Below, piece by piece: positions 24,831-36,965 of a DNA stretch of 64,000 bases (within the stretch, counting starts at the first letter, position 1; every line of letters starts with the position of its first letter). The notes beneath the pieces are model-generated. The model was not told where the DNA came from and searched no databases. It saw only the letters and a list, made by a program, of their open reading frames with translations. Origin of the DNA: Sciurus carolinensis (lineage: Eukaryota; Chordata; Mammalia; Rodentia; Sciuridae); assembly GCF_902686445.1 (NCBI RefSeq), contig NC_062220.1:98890143-98954142 (forward strand). The letters run 5' to 3'. The position numbers were made by a program, and so were the translations under genes.

Positions 24831-25704
24831 ATCTGTACTAATCTGCTTACCTCAAGCACTAATACTTCCTTGGATGTCTATAAAGGTGAACATGTTACAT
24901 TTCAGTATAGAAAGTCAGGGAGAGATATTGCATTTGGAACAAGGTGAAGGTGAAGCTGAGTTGCCAGGTTTATTTTGGAGGACATCAGCAATCAATCGTC
25001 TCACGGCTACCTTGAAGATATTGTAACTGACTTCATGGGTGCTATTTGGAATAGGTGTTTTCATGTGAAAACAAAAGTGATTGTTGGGGGAGGGTTAGTA
25101 CCCATAGCCAAAGAACTGTGCACTAAGAAAACAAGAATGATAGACAAGCAGGGTGCAACCCTTGCATGGCAGGTGAAAGATGAATGTGGTACTTAAGCAA
25201 GGTTCTGGAGACAATAGTGTATGATTGAAAAGTCTACTCCGACTATGTATACTGTGTTTTGAAAAAAGGCAAAGCCCCATGTACTGTCAAATGTGAAATA
25301 ATATATTAGTAGGAATAGTATCACATTGGTAGTAACTCCTTCACTCACCATTAACCCAGGTAGTAACTTTTTCTCTATTCAAGGATCTCCTGACCTCTGA
25401 GATTTCTTTTTTGCCTTGCACAATATACTTTTCCATGCTAAATAAAAAGGTGTCATGATTTCTTTAGCAGGAAATCTATTATTATTGTCCCTTGGAAGTT
25501 TTTCTTTAGCTTATCCAAGAAATATAAATTTATATTTGCATTTGTAAGACACAGTTGTTAGTTCTCTAGTCTCAGTAGATATAAAGCTGTAGCACTTTGG
25601 AAACTGTTTGCCAAGCATCTTTCATTTTCAGCAATGGAATCTAACTCACTGGACTGCTCTCTTCTCTTGTAAGCAATTTTCCTTTAGGTAAATCTCAAGG
25701 CCTT

Positions 25705-25710
<6 letters not shown>

Positions 25711-25793
<83 letters not shown>
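25711..25793. repeat. (CT)n dinucleotide microsatellite
   Basis: About 41 CT units with a single TTT interruption at about 25768-25770. A pure homopyrimidine strand able in principle to form triplex DNA. Confidence 0.98.
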
Positions 25794-26149
25794 ATCCCAT
25801 TTAATTACAAATGAACACCATTGTACCTAAAACATTGCTTTGTCCTTCATCTCTGATGTCTTGCTGAGGTTCAGCAACAAAGGACTATATCCTTCCCTAT
25901 AGGCATGATTTCTACCAAACTGGTCATCCAGCCATCCAGATAAGATTGGAATTGAGTTTTTCGAACTCTGATCTATCAAAAACAATGTAGCTATCAATTT
26001 AATATAACTTGTTTTATTCAGTTCTGAATGCATGAGTCATAAAGTTAAATTATTTAGTTGTTCTTGGCACAAAGAGAATTTTGGTTACCCTAGGAATGTT
26101 ATAGTTCTAGGTATCTATGTACAAAATAAGAAAAGTATAATTCCTTTTA

Positions 26150-26520
26150 TTTTTTTCCTCTTAGTATTTAGGATTATCTTGTTTACATAAATTTGTATTC
26201 TGCATTTTTGTTTAGTGACTTTCTTCTGTTTTTAAACAACTTTGTGAACATAATTTTAGTATCCCCATAATGTTCTATCATACATCTGTACTATTTTTTT
26301 TCTACATTTTGTATTTGTAGGCAATCTAATAATGCTACAGATATGCTGACACAAGTACCTTTTTATGTAAGTCTTTTAACTTTTTAAAAATTATTTCTTT
26401 GGAACAGAGATACAGAATTAGGAATATTTGGCCTAAGGGTACATTTTTGAACTTATTTGTATATATATGACTAAACCCTTTTCAAAAAGATAGAAATTTA
26501 CATCTTAACCTTCAAGGTAA
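26150..26520 (-). mobile_element. Old L1M ORF2-end fragment, antisense
   Basis: Antisense blocks corresponding to the end of L1 ORF2 can be followed: 'ataatgttctatcat', 'aataatgctacagatatgc', then 'cagaattaggaatatttgg' and 'cctaagggtaca'. These mirror the sense blocks in the 14.0-kb L1M fragment. Highly diverged. Confidence 0.5.
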
Positions 26521-26944
26521 AAATTATGTATCTCTTTCCAACCTTGAAAATTATGCCCTAATTTCAGAATGTGCATATTTACAAATACTGTACATAGATG
26601 GTATTTCACAGTAGTTTTAGGCACAAAATAACTTATAGTTTGACTTTAAACTATGCTCTTCTTTAATTGAACTTATTTGTATGAGACTAATTTGGTGCTT
26701 AATATAAAGAAAAGTTTCCTGAAATAAGATCCACCTGTGGGAAAAGAGAGCTTTGCATCTTGCCTGAATATGAATATATATATTTATACTTACCTTATGT
26801 TAGTAAAATCTGAGACTTCCCAATACAGCCATCTCACTAGAATGCTGACCTAGGTCTACTCAGTGGGGGCTTTTACACAGGAGAGACTTCTTGAAAAAGG
26901 CTTTATGTAATGAAATAATAACAACAGTAATTTCAGTTAAATTG

Positions 26945-27150
26945 ATTTAATGCAGTATGCCAAATACTGTTTGAGTTTTATAAATTTCTACATACTCCTC
27001 TCGATTACCTTTGAAGCAAGTAGAATTCTTATTGTTGGATTATTAAACTAAGTTTGGAAAGAGCCTTGGAAGACATTAGCCATTTGGCAAGTAGCTCAGC
27101 TAGAAAGTTTGACTCGAGTCTATATTCTTAGTCACTACTGTATGATGCTG
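26945..27150 (-). mobile_element. MIR SINE, antisense
   Basis: 'gccaaatactgtttgag', 'acatactcctctcgattacc', 'ttcttattgttggattatta' and 'gtagctcagctagaaag' in reversed MIR order. Heavily diverged. Confidence 0.55.
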
Positions 27151-28837
27151 TAATTTCTCCTCTGATATGATCAAAAGTGAAGTTCATTCATATTAAACTT
27201 AAGTCTGTGATATCTAATACTATTTACTCCAATTCAAGACAAATTTATAAGCATTTTCTATGTGTCAAACAGTGGATAAGCATATCAACATATTTATTTA
27301 TTTTTAGCTAATACTAATACTTCTGTATACAAAGTACTGTACTAGAGGCTAGGATGTAAAAGTAAATATGCATAGTTCCATTTGTTGGAGATTATATGTC
27401 TGCAGATGATTAGAAATCAAAGTGATAAATGCTTTAATGTGTACAAGATTAGAAGAAGAAGCACTGAAATGCTCTGGGCTGATCAAATAAAACTTCACAA
27501 AAATGTACCATTCACAAGAATGGGGCAGTATACATGTTTTCAAAAGAATATAAAATGGACATGTATGTAAGTGAGAGAGTGGACACATTAAAAGTCAAGG
27601 ATGCTTGAAAAAATGTAATGCTCGGGAATCTACTAGTATTCTAGTCCTCATTTAGGTGAGATGAAGTGGAAAATGTGGTCCCATCCAAGAATGTGAGGGA
27701 GTTTTGTCCATGCTATAAAGTTTGGTCTTTATCCTATAGAAGTCACAATTTGAATGTATATAGGTACCAGACAAATAAAGTCCATGAGTGATCAGTAGGA
27801 AGTGGCATGGTCTATGGAAAACAGGAAAGCACATAGCACAGCTAAAGAGAATAGCTGCTTCTCAGCTTGTGTAGGTTGGATCCAGGGATTTCAGATACTT
27901 TAGTTTTTCATGAAAATTCATAAATGCACACAAATACAGATTTGTATGCAAAATCTGTAAGTTTTTAGTCTTCAAGGTAGGATGACATTGAGATTTGGGA
28001 GGTCAGGGTGTTCAGCTCAAAGTGTTTTAATTCAAATAATTCTTTTAAAAAGACTGTGAGATAGGTCATTATTAGCACAGTTTTTAACAGTGTAGAAGCT
28101 GAAGTTCAAAGAAGTTAAGAAACTTTGCCTGAAACCTTTCATCCATTTAGTGGCTGAAACAAAATTCTTGAGTCTTCCTTCTATGAGTCAATGCTACTTC
28201 CAGATAAAACCAGGATCTTCTGAAATACTTATACCTTATTTAGTTTCCAAGTACTCCTATGTTATAGGAAAACAAAAACAGAGCATTTGTAAAACATGCC
28301 TTCATACCTTAAGACAAAACTTGAGAAAATCAATATTTAGGAGTCATCGGACCATAATAGAATCTAATGAATGAACCAAGGGTGAAGATCATATGCATCT
28401 GCATTCACATAGTGCTCATCTCCCCCAAGCCTCACCTGTGCAGGAGTTCAGAGATTTGCATAAATAAAACACTCAGGAGGAAGAAAGGTAGATTTGATAC
28501 AAAAACAATATTTGGTTTTAAGTTTCTACTAGGCGATTGAGAGTGGCAAAGCTACTTCCAAAAACCTGCAAAAATGAGATGAAAACCATTATATTTCTTC
28601 ATGAAAACAATTAGAATAAAATACCATCTAGTAGTTGACTTAAGTTTGATTGTTGCTTAAAATATTCCTGTCTCAGGAGACTTGGAGTCTTGTTTGGATT
28701 ACAATATTGGGTAAGGTTTTTGTTTGTCTAAGAGTGGCTTATTTGCTTACTTGGGAGTACATGAACTAAACTGAGAATTATAGTTGCTGACAATCTCTCT
28801 GGGTGTAACTCAAGAGCTAGGAGACAATGTGTCTTAG
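27151..28837. other. Probably old repeat debris
   Basis: 27200-27830 has a loose L2/L3-like flavour ('tctatgtgtcaaacagtgga') without enough match to call it, followed by an MIR at 28020. No gene. Confidence 0.4.
28020..28160 (-). mobile_element. MIR fragment, antisense
   Basis: 'taggtcattattagcacagt', 'gaagttaagaaactttgcct' and 'ttagtggctgaaac' resemble the middle of a reversed MIR. Confidence 0.55.
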
Positions 28838-29255
28838 AGCTGCTGTATGAATTACTGCACAACTGACTAGCTTCAAGTACCAGCTATTTATTCACTGGCA
28901 GTTCTGGAGGCCAGCAATCCCAATCAAGGTGTTGGCAGGCACACTGTGAAGGCTCTAGAGGAGGATCTTTCCTTGCCTCTTTCAGCAGCTGGTGGCTGTA
29001 GGTGTCCTTGGTTCTGTTCTCTGTCCAGCTGGTCACATTGATGTTGCTTTTTCTGTAGGTCTGTCATTGCATGCCTCTTTCTTAGACATAGCATTTAAGG
29101 CCTACCCCCATAATCTGGGGTAGTCTTATCATTTTAAAATCCTTAATGTAATGCTGTTGGCAAAAACTCTTTTTCTGAATAAAGCAACATTTACTAATTC
29201 AGGGTATTATAAATTGATATGTTTGGGTGGTCATTATTCAAACTCTTACAAACAT
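28838..29255 (+). mobile_element. Ancient interspersed repeat, family not assigned
   Basis: 'tattcactggcagttctgga', 'ggccagcaatcccaatcaag', 'gtgttggcaggcacactgtg', 'cttgcctctttcagcagctg' and closing 'ggtcattattcaaactctta' follow the order of a common mammalian repeat of about 400 bp that I recognise by pattern but cannot name safely. Confidence 0.6.
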
Positions 29256-30071
29256 ATAAGGTTCGATTCAAGATCTAAAAAGGATGTGTCTTTAGCCACA
29301 GGATTCAGTTCTAAGGTGAGACTTCACTGTCAGCAGAAGATCAATGCCCAAACCAGACATATGATAGAGTCATATGTCATGTTTAGAAATAGGAAGACAT
29401 GGCACAGCTAGGAGCTAAGAGGCAGTGTTTCCTAGTACACTGAAGCAGGCAGAGGCAGCAACCTCTGTTCTGGCTGTTCCTTGATGATGCCACAGTGCCA
29501 TGAAGATGCAGGCTGAAAATGTGCCGGTAAGGCAGTTTGATGACACATGATTAAAATTATGAGGAACTTGGAGTCAGCTGATAAAACACATGTGTCTGAG
29601 AGGCCCAGGCCTCACTCTTAGTTGGGCTCATGACTCTCAGTTTCATTTTCTGTGTCTTCCCATCCCTATCCCTCTGCCCCACAATCTGACTAATTCAAGC
29701 CAACATTTTTATACATGACTCAGCTTTTTCTTGCTGATAATATCTCTTGGCATATCCAAAGGGTCCCTAGTCCACAAAGTTATCGTGACCCTGCTAATGT
29801 TTATCAATATTATCTCCCCACACTTGAGTCACAGGGGCTCTTTCCTAAAATAGTTCTCCTTATCACTTTCCCTGGAGCAAACATGCATCTGCCAGCAATG
29901 AGCAAAGCATTTGCCGCCTAACACGAATTCTCACGAAAACCAAACCAAAAGGTAAAATGAAAACAATGTATTGAATTTTAGAACCACTGCCTTAGTGTTT
30001 TTAAGTCTTAGAGACATGTTACTTAGTTAGTTAGTTACCATCGTGGTTCTTTTTTTCTTTGAACCTGAGCA
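29256..30071. other. No gene or clear repeat seen
   Basis: Unique-looking DNA. Short frames only. Confidence 0.5.
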
Positions 30072-30080
30072 ATTTTTTTT

Positions 30081-30136
<56 letters not shown>

Positions 30137-30140
30137 TTTT
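30072..30140. repeat. (TTTC)n microsatellite
   Basis: T-run then about 14 TTTC units then another T-run. It immediately precedes the candidate regulatory segment at 30180-30460. Confidence 0.97.
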
Positions 30141-30179
30141 CTCGTAGTAATCAATCAGATGCAAAGAGGATATAGTTTG

Positions 30180-30460
30180 CAGGGCTCACTATGATCTATC
30201 TGTAGCCACTGGACTGTCACCTGATTGCCTCTTGGGTGGTTTTGTTTCTCCGGAATGACTTATATAAAGCCAGCATGTGACATTGCTTCCTCAGGGTAGA
30301 GGACCGAGTAATTGTCACATTTATCAACTGTTACTCTGTTTGAGGCTATTCAGATATCTTAGTGTGCTGCGACGTCACTTCCTCTGTGGTTTCCTGATGC
30401 TGAAAGTCTTTCCTGGTTAAACTTAACACTGTATCACGAGTGATAAAGAGTCTTAAACAT
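30180..30460. promoter_or_regulatory. Candidate regulatory segment with CRE/ETS/RUNX-like cluster
   Basis: Repeat-free segment. 30372-30377 ACGTCA (CRE-like half), 30376-30383 CACTTCCT (ETS consensus on the minus strand), 30385-30392 TGTGGTTT (RUNX) and 30388-30396 GGTTTCCTG (second ETS-like) sit within 25 bp. Nearby are a TATATAAAG at 30261-30269 and a TATCAC-GA-GTGATA inverted repeat at 30432-30445 (GATA-like). Motif matches only. No transcript evidence. Confidence 0.3.
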
Positions 30461-32479
30461 ATTTGGCATGCATGACATTATTAAAGAAGAAATTAAGGAA
30501 GCAGATGTGCAGATATTAATGCTTTGTTACATTATGCTGCCCCTCGTATTCCTGTGAACTTTCTAAACAAAAGCTTTACTGCACCAAATAAGGAGATGCC
30601 TTATTGCAACTTGATTCCAAAGATTTAACTCCCATAGAATGTATAGCACACCTACCATCAAGGAGACAAAGAGGAAGACATATATAAAATATAACTTATA
30701 TCTTACTATACTGATTTTCTTAGGTAGCACTAGTGCCAGCAGAAGAAAGGACAAAGTGCTAATGACAATCACACAGAGTATTTGGTGTTGCCAATGTTCC
30801 TTTCTCCTTAAGTCTGTTTCCCCCATGTCAGGAGCACTAGAATCTCAGCACAGTGGGAAAGGACACTGGATACATTAGATAGGGTAGTGTGGGAAAAAGA
30901 TGGTAGGCTCTGCCCTCAGAAACTTTTCCCTTGTACTCATGATTTTTTCTTCTGTAAAATAGAAGCAATCCTGGTCACTGTGCAGTTAAAATGAGACAGA
31001 GCATGCAAATGATTGCCCTTAGTAGTAGGCAGGTGCCATGAACAATTCTCTCGCATTCAGCCCTGTCCTTTATTCACATCATGCTGCTTAGACAGTGTAA
31101 CCCGGATATGCCTATTACAACTAGATCCAAAATTTACAGAAACTGTGCTCACTCAGAACCCACATACTTTTCTTTGGTCACACTATGTTTTTGTCCAACA
31201 GAATATTTTCTTCTTCAAATTCTCTCATTCTTTTTGGTCCCCGAGAGATGAGAGTGGCTGGCAGTGATCCATGTTTAAGTGATAATTTCTCAATAAATGA
31301 ATGTTAGTGAGAATAAAATTTGCTTTGATGAATTTTGAAAAGGACCAAGAGCTTTTCTACTTAGTAAAGTAGATGACTTCTGCCTCTCAGTCTGGACTCG
31401 CAAACCCTTACTAGAAACATTAGGGTCTTTGGGGGAGAAAAGGACTATAACCAATCAGAAAGATGAGACATTTGAGCCCTCCTGACCTGTTTTTAGTGTT
31501 AGGCAAAAATCACAGTTTTCTTAGCAGGCAACTGGAGAATCCTAAGAAATGAAGGAGTTACGTGGTTCTCACTGGGTGAAGACAGTACACACCATTGCTC
31601 TGCTCACTGCCTTTTGGAGTGGTTCCTATTGCAGAGTTTTGCAAGCCCCTGTGCTGGAGGGGAAAGAGTGCTTTTCCCAGTTTTCATTAGAGTTTGTAGC
31701 AACTGGTTCTGGGATAATTTAATTAATGGTTCCACAGCCATGGAGGATGGAATTAAAGTTGTAAGTCTGAACTTCTAGTATCCTGACTTTTAAAGTTGAT
31801 AAATCACCTTTACATTTCCCTGAGTTTTATTATATTTCCCATTTTATTTAATAGTTGTTATTCTTCTTATTTCCTGGGCTAATTAATCTTGGAAAATATT
31901 GAAAACTCCAATTAAACCTCAAAAATATAACTTAAAGAGGACACAATGATATCTGGAGGACCTCTATTCCTGACAGTGTGGAGGACTACCTGACCAGAGC
32001 AATCTACTGGCACAAAAATGATTAGAAAGCATTACACAGAGAAGAGTATGTGCAACCAGCACTCCATGCCCCTTGTCATAGAACTCAGATTTTATGGGTC
32101 ATAAGAAATTGGGACAGAACAACTTCACTGTGGCCCACAGTAGATGGGAGATTCAACAGAGAATTTAGACTAAAGCTTGGACATCCAAAAGTTAGTATTC
32201 TCAGTAGGTGAACTAGGTTAAAAACAAAAAGAACATTTTTTTTTTTAAATCTGCATTTTGAAACCTGCACTGGAAATTGAAGATGGAAGCAATAGAGATT
32301 CTGATTGTTTTGACTTTGGTTCTTGTAGGGAAGATATAAAGGGAAATTTTCCCATGAGATGACCTATCCATAAACTTAACTGTTCTGTATATAGGCAGGA
32401 ATTAATTCCACTTGGGACCCAAAAATGCTCAAGCAGAAAATTTAATTTGATGTGGTTCTATTTTGGTACTATTTTCCTG
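30461..32479. other. No gene or clear repeat seen
   Basis: Unique-looking AT-rich DNA. An 87-codon minus-strand frame at 30563-30826 contains a hydrophobic stretch but no initiation context or family match that I recognise. Confidence 0.5.
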
Positions 32480-33440
32480 AGCACTTGGAAAAAAATGCAA
32501 ATCATCTCTGGATAAAGCACAACTACACAGCAGACAAATTAAATATTAGACACAGTGGAAGAAGAGACACAGTGGAAGAGAGAATTTATGATGTGGGACA
32601 TAGACCTGAATAAATTTAGTTAGAATTCATCCCGGAGATATAGAGAACACAGTTACAGAAGATGTAGAGACTATAGAATGATAAGTCTAATATATAACTA
32701 ATACATGTCTCATATAAATGTAATTGAATTTACTAGAAAGGCTAGGGAGATTACAGGCAACATTTGAACATGGTTGGGAATTTGTCATAACTTTTGGAGC
32801 TGATGTAGTGGTGCATGCCTGTAATCCCAGCCACCCAGAAGGCTGAGGCAAGAGGAGGGTAAGCCTCAGCAACTTAGCATGACTGTTTCAAAAGGCCTGG
32901 GGACATAGTTCAGTGGTAAAGCACCCCTGGGTTCAATTCCCAGTACTAAGAAGAAAATAAAGAAAGAACAGACTTGTAGAGATACATTTCCTCCAATTCA
33001 GGAAGTCCTGGAGAATAAATAGATTAAATAAATATTTGATAGATTAAAGAAAGGGAAATTGAGGTCTAGTCTGATACTGGTTAAATTTTAGAAACTAAAG
33101 ACATACAGAAGATTTTTAAACCAGTCAGAGAAATAAATATGGATTGCCTACAAAGCAATGACAATGAGACTCATGGCTAACTTCTTGAGAACAATAGTGA
33201 AAATCAGGAAGACTGTGCAATAATAGCCTCTGCCAACAGAGAATAACGGTCAGTTCAGAAATGTACAATCAGCACAACTTCTTTCAGAACAGAGGACAAA
33301 CAAACTAACTTTCAGGAAGATAACAATTAAGAGAATTTACTGTCAGCAGATGACTAAGGGACTTCTAAATTTTATTTTGCAAGAAGAGGGACTATAATCC
33401 CTGAAAGAATACAATACCTAAAATTAAAAAAAAAAAAAAA
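32480..33440 (+). mobile_element. Decayed L1/HAL1-like ORF1 region, interrupted by a SINE
   Basis: A-rich, purine-rich sense sequence with patterns typical of the old L1/HAL1 ORF1 region, including the block near 33290-33370 that resembles the ORF1 C-terminal coding end. A B1-ID SINE splits it at 32796-32968. It lies upstream of the L1 ORF2 traces at 34.6 kb in the same orientation, so both may be parts of one old element. Frames are destroyed. Confidence 0.45.
32796..32968 (+). mobile_element. B1-ID SINE, internally shortened
   Basis: Head 'tggtgcatgcctgtaatccc', tail 'gggttcaattcccagtacta', degenerate A-rich end. The 'gagaccctgtctctaaataa' stretch found in the other copies is missing, so this is a deleted variant or another subfamily. 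Inserted in old L1/HAL1-like DNA. No clear target duplication. Confidence 0.85.
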
Positions 33441-33484
33441 AGAAAAGAAAAGTGAGTTAAAACTATGACAAACATGAAATAAAC

Positions 33485-33675
33485 CTGTAATCCTAGTGGC
33501 TCAGGAGGCTGATGCAGGAGGATCGCAAGTTCAAAGCCAGCCTCAGCAACTTAGTGAGGCATAATAAACAACTCAGTGAGACCCTGTCTCTAAATAAAAT
33601 ACAAAATAGGGTTGGGGATGTGACTTAGTAGTTGAGTGACCCTGAGACTGATGCTCGGCACCCCCCCCCAAAAAA
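33485..33675 (+). mobile_element. B1-dID SINE, 5'-truncated
   Basis: Starts within the head at 'ctgtaatcctagtggctcag', continues with 'gagaccctgtctctaaataa', has a degraded B-box-like part ('gactgatgctcggcac') and a C-run/A-run end. A near-duplication (atgaaataaac at 33474-33484; atgaataaac at 33676-33685, one base gap) flanks it. Confidence 0.85.
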
Positions 33676-33948
33676 ATGAATAAACTAAATACCACTGATT
33701 TTGAAAAACGGTATGACAGTGTCTAATTTTTGAATTAAAAAAAGGATTCCAAACTATTGAACTCCATACTGTAACTATAGTTCACAAGCTATATCCTGAG
33801 GTTCCCGTGGCATCCCAGCAAACAAGCAGGAGTACCACAGGATGTTTTCATTTTCTAGGAAAAAATAGAAACATCTGTTGGCCTCAGCACAGCATGCTAG
33901 CTCAAGGCAGTTCAGTTTCAACACAGCCACTACTCGCCTTTCAATGAT

Positions 33949-34030
33949 TTTTTCTTTTCTTGTGCTGCGAATGGAACCCAGGGCTTCTCACATAATATGC
34001 TTCTGTTCTACCAGTGAACTTCCCCTCCAA
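33949..34030 (-). mobile_element. ID-like SINE fragment, antisense
   Basis: Plus strand reads poly(T)-like start, 'tgtgctgcgaatggaaccca', then '...ttctaccagtgaact', the antisense of an ID/tRNA-like unit. Bounded by a 12-bp repeat with one mismatch (cctttcaatgat at 33937-33948; cccttcaatgat at 34031-34042). Confidence 0.8.
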
Positions 34031-34559
34031 CCCTTCAATGATGTATCTGGCAAACTAGGTTTTTGAATAGATATGGCTGTGAAAAAGAGCAAGTGTCAAA
34101 AGAAAATCAGTATTGAACAAGAAATAATGACTGAAGTAGCTGATTTTATTCTAAGGTTTGACAAGTGTTTTCATATCTAGCATGGACACATGCTATTAGA
34201 CAACAATTGCGGTAATTTAGAAAAGAAATAAAAATGTCATTTTTTTCTTTTATTTTGTGTCTATTACTTTTTAAAAATCACTACTAAGTTAGGGCATAAA
34301 TACCTATTGTTTTCACCTAATTGCTTAAACATTCAATATACAAAACAAAAGGTTTTCCTTTTTGCTTAGTAGCATTGAGAAACAAATTACCAAGGTCCTA
34401 AAAATACAGGGAACCAAAAAAATTTGGAAACATCTATCATACAAGTTGGTAGGAAGATAACTGGATAAATGTTGTTTATCTTTTGTTAAGTATGGAAGTT
34501 AAAATTAATTTCTGGAGGAAAAGAGTAGTGAAAGTATGGAGTCTCTATCTTTCAAGCTA

Positions 34560-35930
34560 GTAAAAGTGGGAAAACAATCTCAATCTCAACTAAGACGAGA
34601 TTGGCTGTTTTTTTTTTTTTTTTCCAGTGAGACAAAAAACAGACACCAAACAAATTAAAATGAATTAAACAGATCAATTCAACAGATCAATTAAAATAGA
34701 TCCCAATTCATATACAGTAAATTCTCTAGTTAAAAGGCAAATATATAATAGGATAAATCCCTGTAATTTTCTGTTTTCAAGAGACTTAAACTCAGAAAAC
34801 TTAAACTAAAGAGACTAAAACTTAAAACTCAGAAAGGTAGACTGTATGAGCATAAAATACATCAAGAAAATACACACCAAAAATAAACTAGTATACCTTT
34901 CCTAATGTTAGACACTATGAACTTTAAACTATGCAAGTCACTTTTTTAGCAATAAAAATTTTAATTCATCAGAAAGATATTGTTATTCTCAAGTTGATAA
35001 ATAATGAACAATTTTAAGATGATAAATTTGACAACTTAGTGGAATGGTAAAATTCCCATAAAATTAGTTATTGAAATTTACTCCAGATGAAAGAGAAAAA
35101 TCTGAATTGTCCTATCCATTAAATTTTTTTGTTAATAATGAAATAATCTTCAATTATTAAAAATCTTCTCACAAGGCAAGCACCTGTTCTACGTGGTTTA
35201 AAAACAATTTTCCACTAGCTATGGAAGGACCAAATAATTCCAACTTTTCCCAAACACTTTCAGAAAATTGGAAAAGAAGGGTTATCTAACTCATTTTATA
35301 AAATAGTTACTCTGGATATAAAAACCAAATAAGGACAATCAATACAAGAAAGAAAAATTATAGGTCATATCATTCATGAAAATGTATGCAAGAAAATTTT
35401 AAACAGAACATCTGAAAAATTAGTTTGTTCTTGAAATGTAAGTTGACTAAACATTAGAAAATATCTTAATCTTTTTGTTAACATATCAATGGAGAAAAAA
35501 ATATATGATTATTTCAGTAGAAGGATAAAAATACTTTCCAAAAGTACACATCTAAAATAAAAGTTCTCATCAAACTAAAAATGGATTCCTTAACTCAATC
35601 AAGTATTCCTACGATACTTAGGCCCAAATATAACTCAATGATAAAATGTTATATACATTTCCTTTAAAATTAGGAACATTAAAAAAATGCTTTCTAATAA
35701 CACTCTTCATCAATACATTGGAATTTGCAAGGCAACACTGGAACTTGATAACTGAGTTCCTGAAAATGAATATATCTTGGGAAGTTATAAAGCAATTTCA
35801 TGTCTAGAGAACTCCAGGGATTTATTAAAAGCTTAAAACAAAGAAGTCTTTCCTTCACCCCTATAAAATAATGAGACCGCAAAGAACCACCTACTACTTA
35901 CACGATTAATTCAACTTAATGTTTTAAAAA
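34560..35930 (+). mobile_element. Decayed L1 (L1M-type) ORF2 region
   Basis: Sense-strand traces of L1 reverse transcriptase DNA: blocks corresponding to the young element's lines around LYSNK/ILLKLFH, the FRPIS region (about 35350-35390), the IDAEKAFD region (about 35490-35560) and the following ANIIL region can be followed in order. Every frame is broken by stops and indels. The next recognised repeats are L2/MIR pieces beyond 35930. Confidence 0.6.
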
Positions 35931-36240
35931 TACAATAAATATTCATTAAGCATCTATCAGATAATGCTAGGTAATGGTCATGGCTCTGGTAATGTAGCAC
36001 AGGACAAAACAGATATTATTATGTAGCAGACTAATAGTTACTTTTAACGAAATATCTCCCATACGGGGCTGTGAACTTTCGTAGGGCATGAAACCCTGGT
36101 TTGTTTGGTGACCTAGTTTATTCTAAGTCCTTTACAATGCCTGGCACATTAGTATGAATCTAATACTTGTTATTAATTATTAGTCATCACTGTTAATTAC
36201 TTAATCTATGTTTATTGCATGAATACATGAATGTGCCCCA
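35930..36240. mobile_element. Two LINE-2-like scraps in opposite orientation
   Basis: 35930-36015 looks antisense ('gcacaggacaaaacagatat'). 36060-36240 looks sense ('gcctggcacattagtatgaa', 'ttattgcatgaatacatgaa'). Both are much decayed. Confidence 0.45.
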
Positions 36241-36319
36241 TAGCCACACAGTTGCTACTTGGTAGAGCCAGAGATTGACCCAGTCTGTTGACAATGGTGA
36301 AAACAGTTGCCTCTTCCTG

Positions 36320-36505
36320 TGAACTTAGCCTGGAGCTTGACCTGTGCTCAGCACCGTACACTTGTCATCTCAGTTAATCCTCAAACTCACTAGAAAAAGG
36401 TATTATTATTCTTTGTTTTACTGTAAGGATTCTGAGCCTCAGAGTACTTAAGTGCCTTGCCCAAGATCACTTGCTGGGTCTGTCCCCTTCTAAATCTGAG
36501 CCACT
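36320..36505 (-). mobile_element. MIR SINE, antisense
   Basis: 'cagcaccgtacacttgtcat', 'cagttaatcctcaaactcac', 'gtattattattctttgtttt' and 'cttgcccaagatcacttgct' in order. Confidence 0.7.
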
Positions 36506-36519
36506 TTGGGCCCAAATCC

Positions 36520-36760
36520 TTCTCTTTTCACAGCAATTTTATGTGTAGTGCCAGAGGATCCTTGGCTACCTCGAAGGGAGCAGTTTAGTTTATTAACTAA
36601 TTGGGCCTCCTGGTGCCAAGCAATCCGTTTGGCTGATTTTCTTTCCACACTGAATTGACTAATTTGTTTTACAGCAGTGACCACATCAGCTAGTTATTTT
36701 CATGGTAAATCAAATCATCCTTGTCCATTTCTTTGACTAAGTCTCCAAATGCCAGGAATC
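36520..36760. other. Repeat-free segment between two MIRs, possible conserved non-coding element
   Basis: Contains homeobox-like TTAACTAATTGG (36594-36605), a CCAAGCAATCCGTTTGGC block (36616-36633) with NF1-like half sites, and TGACCACATCAGC. Flanked by opposite-orientation MIRs. Conservation is not testable here. Confidence 0.22.
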
Positions 36761-36799
36761 TGGCAAAGCACTGAGGGTCAGGCACACCTAAACTGTAAC

Positions 36800-36965
36800 A
36801 CAAGGTCAGCAGCTTATTAATTGTAAAATCTTAGGCAAGCACTTAACCTCTTTAAGTTTTCTTCCCCTGATCAGTAGAAGTGGAGTTCATACTAATTCCT
36901 GCCTAGTCTGCTTAATGAGGTAATCGAATTAAACAATTGCAAATAGCTCCTAATATAATGCCTGA
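36800..36965 (+). mobile_element. MIR SINE, sense
   Basis: 'atcttaggcaagcacttaac' then 'ctctttaagttttcttcccc', 'gcttaatgaggtaatcgaat' and 'taatataatgcctg' match the MIR core and 3' part. Confidence 0.6.

Larger units (their letters stand above)
23839..26149. other. Anonymous DNA with simple repeats and one MIR
   Basis: Holds the polypyrimidine tract, an MIR and the CT microsatellite listed separately. The rest shows no gene. Confidence 0.5.

Noticed and set aside
30261..30269. TATATAAAG as a core promoter
   Set aside because: A lone TATA-like string is expected by chance in AT-rich DNA. No initiator or transcript evidence.
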